From Capnocytophaga sputigena (GTDB taxonomy: Bacteria; Bacteroidota; Bacteroidia; Flavobacteriales; Flavobacteriaceae), in the NCBI RefSeq assembly GCF_900446695.1, contig NZ_UAVP01000008.1:682001-746000 (forward strand): 64,000 nucleotides of DNA, given 5' to 3'. The notes beneath the pieces are model-generated. The model did not search any database, had not been told where the DNA came from, and was given only the letters and a program-made list of their open reading frames with translations. Shown here piece by piece: positions 60,972 to 64,000 of this stretch (the first letter of the stretch is position 1; each line of letters opens with the position of its first letter). The position numbers were made by a program, and so were the translations under genes.

Positions 60972-61006
60972 TAAAAAAGCCGTTCAGACCCCTCTGAACG
61001 GCTTTT
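60972..61006. terminator. Terminator of the thioredoxin/DUF6952 genes
   Basis: Stem AAGCCGTTCAGA/TCTGAACGGCTT with A-run and T-run. Confidence 0.9.
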
Positions 61007-61040
61007 TCGTTTTTAGTTAGTGAAAGAAATAATAATAATT

Positions 61041-61298
61041 TTACTTGTCGATAGAGCCTACTACACGCTTCATAAAGGTGTTGAGGGCTTCTTTTTGTGG
61101 AGTACCTTGTTTGATGAGTTCATCTACTTCGATAGCTCCGTAGAAATTGGAGAGCAATTCGCCGATTACGTCTAACTCCTCATCTTTAAGATGTTCGCAT
61201 TCTATGAGATTTTCGAGTGTTTCGATGGTCTCGGTTACGTAATCTTGGTCGTTGTTCTCAATAAACTGAACGATATGTTTAATTACCGGTAATCTCAT
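61041..61298 (-). CDS. DUF6952-like small protein
   Basis: An 85-residue acidic cytoplasmic protein, mostly helical (HIVQFIENNDQDYVTETIETLENLI...). It overlaps the thioredoxin gene by 20 bases, so the two are translationally coupled. I recall this small family as a usual companion of peroxiredoxin and thioredoxin genes in Flavobacteriia; its role is unknown. Confidence 0.75.
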   Translation of the reverse strand: MRLPVIKHIVQFIENNDQDYVTETIETLENLIECEHLKDEELDVIGELLSNFYGAIEVDELIKQGTPQKEALNTFMKRVVGSIDK

Positions 61299-61590
61299 CT
61301 ATAAATTCTTTTAGGAGTTCGGCTTTGTTAGTTTGCAATTGTTTTTCCAAATTACCGTTTTTGAAAGCGGCAAATGTAGGCAAGTTATCCACTTTGGCGA
61401 GTTTGCGTGACTCTGGGAAAGCCTCAGCATCTACATATACAAAAGTAGCGTTAGGGGTTTCGGCTGCATACTTTTTGAATTTTGGTTTTATGATTTTGCA
61501 GTTACCGCACCATCCTGCGCCGAATTGTACGAATACAAGGGGATTAGCGGCTATGATTTCTTGCAAATTATCTTGGGTAAGTTCTGTCAT
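61279..61590 (-). CDS. Thioredoxin family protein
   Basis: A 103-residue single-domain thioredoxin with active site GWCGNCK (near residue 27-33; CGNC instead of the common CGPC) and the cis-Pro region VDNLPTFAAF near 70. No signal peptide, so cytoplasmic. Likely reductant for the peroxiredoxin 68 bases upstream. Confidence 0.9.
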   Translation of the reverse strand: MTELTQDNLQEIIAANPLVFVQFGAGWCGNCKIIKPKFKKYAAETPNATFVYVDAEAFPESRKLAKVDNLPTFAAFKNGNLEKQLQTNKAELLKEFIDEITGN

Positions 61591-61658
61591 AGTGATAAAA
61601 AAATAGTGGTGAGTTTTTTAGTTAATACATATTTACAATGATCAAGTTTTTAGCTTTT

Positions 61659-62294
61659 TTAGTGAGAAGCTAAATAGCTTGCTACGCCATTACGGTTAGC
61701 ATTCATAGCGTCTTTACCTTCTTCCCAGTTGGCTGGGCAAACTTCGCCGTGTTGTTGTACGTGAGTGTAAGCATCTACAAGGCGCAAGTACTCTTTTACG
61801 TTACGACCTAAAGGCATATCGTTGATACTTTCGTGGAATACTTTACCTGTTTCGTCGATAAGGTAAGTAGCGCGGAAAGTTACATCGTCACCTTCGAGGA
61901 GGTAAGCATCAGCAGTTTCGTCGTAAATTTCACGAGAGTCGAGGATACCTAAAGTGCGAGCGAGGTTACGGTTGCTATCGGCAAGGATAGGGTAAGTAAC
62001 GCCTTCAATACCACCGTTGTTTTTAGGAGTGTTGAGCCACGCGAAGTGTACTTCGGCAGTGTCGCAAGAGGCACCTATTACTTTTACGTTGCGTTTTTCG
62101 AACTCGGCTAATGCTTCTTGGAAAGCGTGGAGCTCGGTAGGGCATACGAAAGTAAAATCTTTAGGATACCAGAAAAGGAGTACTTTCTTTTTGCTGTTTA
62201 CGGCTTCAGAAAGCACGTTGATTTTGAAAGTATCGCCGAGGTCGCTCATAGCGTTTACCTCGATATTGGGGAATTGTTTTCCTACAAATGACAT
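61659..62294 (-). CDS. Peroxiredoxin (AhpC/typical 2-Cys type)
   Basis: A 211-residue thiol peroxidase that reduces hydrogen peroxide and organic peroxides. Peroxidatic Cys in FWYPKDFTFVCPTEL (near residue 51), resolving Cys in HGEVCPANW near the C-terminus (about 190). No AhpF gene is next to it; the downstream thioredoxin is the probable electron donor. A promoter-like TACTTTTG box lies at 62329-62336 on the minus strand. Confidence 0.93.
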   Translation of the reverse strand: MSFVGKQFPNIEVNAMSDLGDTFKINVLSEAVNSKKKVLLFWYPKDFTFVCPTELHAFQEALAEFEKRNVKVIGASCDTAEVHFAWLNTPKNNGGIEGVTYPILADSNRNLARTLGILDSREIYDETADAYLLEGDDVTFRATYLIDETGKVFHESINDMPLGRNVKEYLRLVDAYTHVQQHGEVCPANWEEGKDAMNANRNGVASYLASH

Positions 62295-62390
62295 ATTATC
62301 TTGTTTTTTATGTTCTGTTTTACGGGTGCAAAAGTAGGATGTTTTTGAAGATTGTAAATAGTTTTCTAATTGAAAGATTTTATGAAGAGA

Positions 62391-62467
62391 TAGGGATTAG
62401 TTATAGGTGTTAGGTTTCAGGTGTTAGGTTTCAGGTTTCAGGGAGCAGGTTTCAGGGGTTAGGAGGT
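62391..62467. repeat. Heptamer tandem array, 11 units
   Basis: In-phase AGGTTTC/AGGTGTT units between the peroxiredoxin promoter and the end of tcdA; the last units include the tcdA stop codon and its final residues. Confidence 0.82.
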
Positions 62468-63190
62468 TGCGGGTCTTTTTAATAGATAATTGATGGCGGT
62501 GGCGGCGGCGTGTAAGCCAAAAGCGGCGGGCATAAAGCTGATGGTGCCGTAGAATGATTTTTTATAATCCAGACCTTCGGTGCGCTGCATAGTGTCTTTG
62601 GAAACGATTTCGGAAGAGAATACGGCTTTGATACCTGAATCGATGCGCTCGTTTTTCAAGCGTTTGCGTATAAATTTAGCCAATGGGCAGTTATAGGTTT
62701 TCATCAGGTCGGCTACTTTTATTTGAGAAACATCGGTAGCGCCTCCTGCTCCCATACAGCTTACTAAACGCACACGTTGGCGTTTGGCTGAGAGGATGAG
62801 GTTGAGCTTGGGGGTGATGCTATCGATACAATCAATCACATAATCGAACTGAGGGGTTACGATTTCGGTAGCGCGTTCGGGGGTGAGGAATTCGTGTATT
62901 ACAGTAAGGTTGAGTTGGGGGTTGATGTCTAAAAGGCGGGCAGCCATTACATCGGTTTTGTTTTTGCCTACGGTGGACTGAAGGGCAGGCAGCTGTCGGT
63001 TAATATTAGATAGAGAAACGCAATCGCCATCGACAATGGTGAGGGAACCTACGCCTGCGCGGGCTATAAATTCGGCGGCAAAAGAGCCAACGCCTCCTAA
63101 GCCTACAATGAGGATATGTGCTTTTTGCAAGGTGTTGATGCCTTGCTGTTTGATTAATAGTTCAGTACGTTCTAACCAGTGATTGTTCAT
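62459..63190 (-). CDS. tcdA: tRNA threonylcarbamoyladenosine dehydratase
   Basis: A 243-residue E1-like ThiF-family enzyme that uses ATP to cyclise t6A37 to ct6A in tRNA. Marks: ILIVGLGGVGSFAAEFIARAGVG (nucleotide loop), IVDGDCVSLSNINRQ (adenylation loop with Asn-Arg), DCIDSITPKLNLI, and SCMGAGGATDVS. Start ATG at 63190 is only 5 bases after a terminator-like hairpin in its leader. Confidence 0.9.
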   Translation of the reverse strand: MNNHWLERTELLIKQQGINTLQKAHILIVGLGGVGSFAAEFIARAGVGSLTIVDGDCVSLSNINRQLPALQSTVGKNKTDVMAARLLDINPQLNLTVIHEFLTPERATEIVTPQFDYVIDCIDSITPKLNLILSAKRQRVRLVSCMGAGGATDVSQIKVADLMKTYNCPLAKFIRKRLKNERIDSGIKAVFSSEIVSKDTMQRTEGLDYKKSFYGTISFMPAAFGLHAAATAINYLLKRPATS

Positions 63191-63195
63191 ATTTT

Positions 63196-63224
63196 AAAAA
63201 AGCCTCTTCGGTATGGAAGAGGCT
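63196..63224 (-). terminator. Terminator-like hairpin in the tcdA leader
   Basis: On the minus strand AGCCTCTTC/GAAGAGGCT followed by six T, 5 bases before the tcdA start and downstream of a promoter-like TACCTTTG (63264-63257). Confidence 0.7.
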
Positions 63225-63256
63225 TGTACTTTTATAGTATCAAATTTTCTACGGTG

Positions 63257-63264
63257 CAAAGGTA
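63257..63264 (-). promoter_or_regulatory. -7 box upstream of tcdA
   Basis: TACCTTTG on the minus strand, with TTTG about 19 bases further upstream. The transcript would start near 63250 and meet the hairpin at 63224-63196 before the tcdA start codon. Confidence 0.6.
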
Positions 63265-63303
63265 GGAATAATATTGTGAAGTGCAAAAATATTTTGCTAC
63301 TTA

Positions 63304-63528
63304 ACGTGAGTTCGACGTAAGTAATTATTAAATAATCAGCAAAATGTTTTAAATCTCCCACGAATTTCACGAATTTTCACGAATTTGGGAGTGTATAAAA
63401 GTCTTTATTTTTTATTATCTCACGAATTTTCACCTGACGGTGAATTATTTTGTGAATATATTATGTTACAAAGCTGTAAATCAATGTTCTATTATATCGG
63501 ACTGACGTTACTTAATAAAACTGTCCGA
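63304..63528 (-). mobile_element. MITE-like element, copy 3, with 6-bp target duplication
   Basis: About 225 bases in inverse orientation to the copies at 33040 and 34338. Ends are ACGTGAGTTCGA and (reverse) ACGTCAGTCCGA. The flanking hexamer TACTTA occurs on both sides (63298-63303 and 63529-63534). It encodes no protein. Confidence 0.85.
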
Positions 63529-63555
63529 AAAGTTTTTTTGGGGGGTGTTTATAAT

Positions 63556-63664
63556 GGGCATTTGCAAAACGCCCCTACATAACATACCGCAAAAGCGATT
63601 GATAATCAGAATAATCAACTTTGCCAAAGTTGCGAGCTGTATGGGCAGGAAACTTTGGCAAAGT
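63556..63664. repeat. Composite palindromic (BIME-like) repeat, copy 4, inverted
   Basis: GGGCATTTGCAAAACGCCCC, then the GATAATC...ATAATC block and two ACTTTG.CAAAGT palindromes, in the reverse order of the copy at 35596. Confidence 0.8.
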
Positions 63665-63717
63665 ATAGTGATGTAAAATCGAATTTTAGACTTTTTGAAC
63701 AGCCTTATGGTTTTTAC

Positions 63718-64000
63718 TTAGAAGAATAGAGCAACACCGATACCAACACCGAAGTTTCCTATACGCTGTTCATATTTGTTGTCTTTTTTCTGAGTAAGGC
63801 GATAATAATCGTACCCTAAATAACCAGTAATGGCGGCTCCTTCGTTTACGAAGTAGGCGATACCACCTTTAGCACCTAAAGTTAAACCTCTGTATTTTTG
63901 ACTATCGTCTTTTCCTTCAGATTGACTTGCAAAACCTACTTTTGCTCCTACAAATGGGGCTAATTTTCCGCCAATAGGGAAGAAATAAGTAGCATTAGGA
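63718..64000 (-). CDS. Porin-like outer membrane protein, 3' part (cut by window edge)
   Basis: The last 93 codons of a beta-barrel protein on the minus strand, open to the window edge. Readable strands: GGKLAPFVGAKVGFAS, RGLTLGAKGGIAYFVNEGAAITGYLGYDYYRL and the C-terminal IGNFGVGIGVALFF with terminal Phe, the usual outer membrane assembly signal. Small-porin type as at 60009. The start lies outside the window. Confidence 0.8.
   Translation of the reverse strand, partial: PNATYFFPIGGKLAPFVGAKVGFASQSEGKDDSQKYRGLTLGAKGGIAYFVNEGAAITGYLGYDYYRLTQKKDNKYEQRIGNFGVGIGVALFF

Noticed and set aside
1-64000. tRNA or rRNA genes
   Set aside because: No cloverleaf with a TTCRA-type T-loop nor rRNA core sequence was recognised by eye; a tRNA scan could still find a divergent one.

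Overview
The window looks like part of a Flavobacteriia chromosome, most likely Capnocytophaga or a close relative. Reasons: a complete gliding/type IX secretion core (gldK-gldL-gldM-gldN, plus gldJ elsewhere), many 'MKK...C' lipoproteins, several TonB receptors with carboxypeptidase-like N-terminal domains, and many copies of the Bacteroidetes promoter (TTG, about 19-20 bases, TAnnTTTG). The genus is an inference; the phylum is firm.

Layout. 1-2965: end of dihydroorotase, two conserved proteins of unknown function and uroporphyrinogen-III synthase. 3013-9916: a XusABC-like iron/siderophore locus, with an AraC/PchR-type regulator divergent from a TonB receptor, an LCM-type methyltransferase and two tandem DUF4374 lipoproteins. 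10026-16008: GH3-like protein, GH130 enzyme, sugar aminotransferase, PDH E1-beta and a phosphopantetheinyl transferase. 16193-18484: a TonB receptor. 18575-26989: a heavy-metal efflux island (Cys-rich small protein, a CusA-TolC fusion, CusB-like adaptor) ending in an IntDOT-like tyrosine integrase and bounded by an imperfect 17-bp direct repeat. 27182-38100: lipoproteins, QueD, a Fic remnant, LpxH, another TonB receptor, a DUF4434 lipoprotein flanked by MITE copies, RpiB and a prolyl oligopeptidase. 38281-42905: gldKLMN. 43006-44543: MazG-like protein and RecA. 44674-49713: two tandem pairs of DUF2931 lipoprotein plus Asp-box lipoprotein. 49781-57988: outer membrane receptor, O-methyltransferase, MurF, GldJ and a PiT-type permease. 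58076-64000: a candidate small RNA, small lipoproteins, porin-like proteins, an oxidative-stress group (peroxiredoxin, thioredoxin, DUF6952), TcdA and a cut-off porin-like gene.

The most unusual content is between the genes. At least ten spacers hold degenerate tandem arrays with an exact 7-base period; their unit sequences differ but most fit a GTNANNN-like pattern. Four spacers hold arrays with a 10-base period, two of them attached to the same terminator-like cassette. A family of about 205-225-bp MITE-like elements has three copies, one with a 6-bp target duplication and one that supplies the last codons of a gene. Modular palindromic repeats recur at four or more sites. There is also a candidate 105-nt RNA with its own promoter and terminator, and a terminator-like hairpin between the promoter and start codon of tcdA.

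No rRNA, tRNA or CRISPR array was seen. All similarity statements come from reading the sequence and from memory of protein families; no database search was made.
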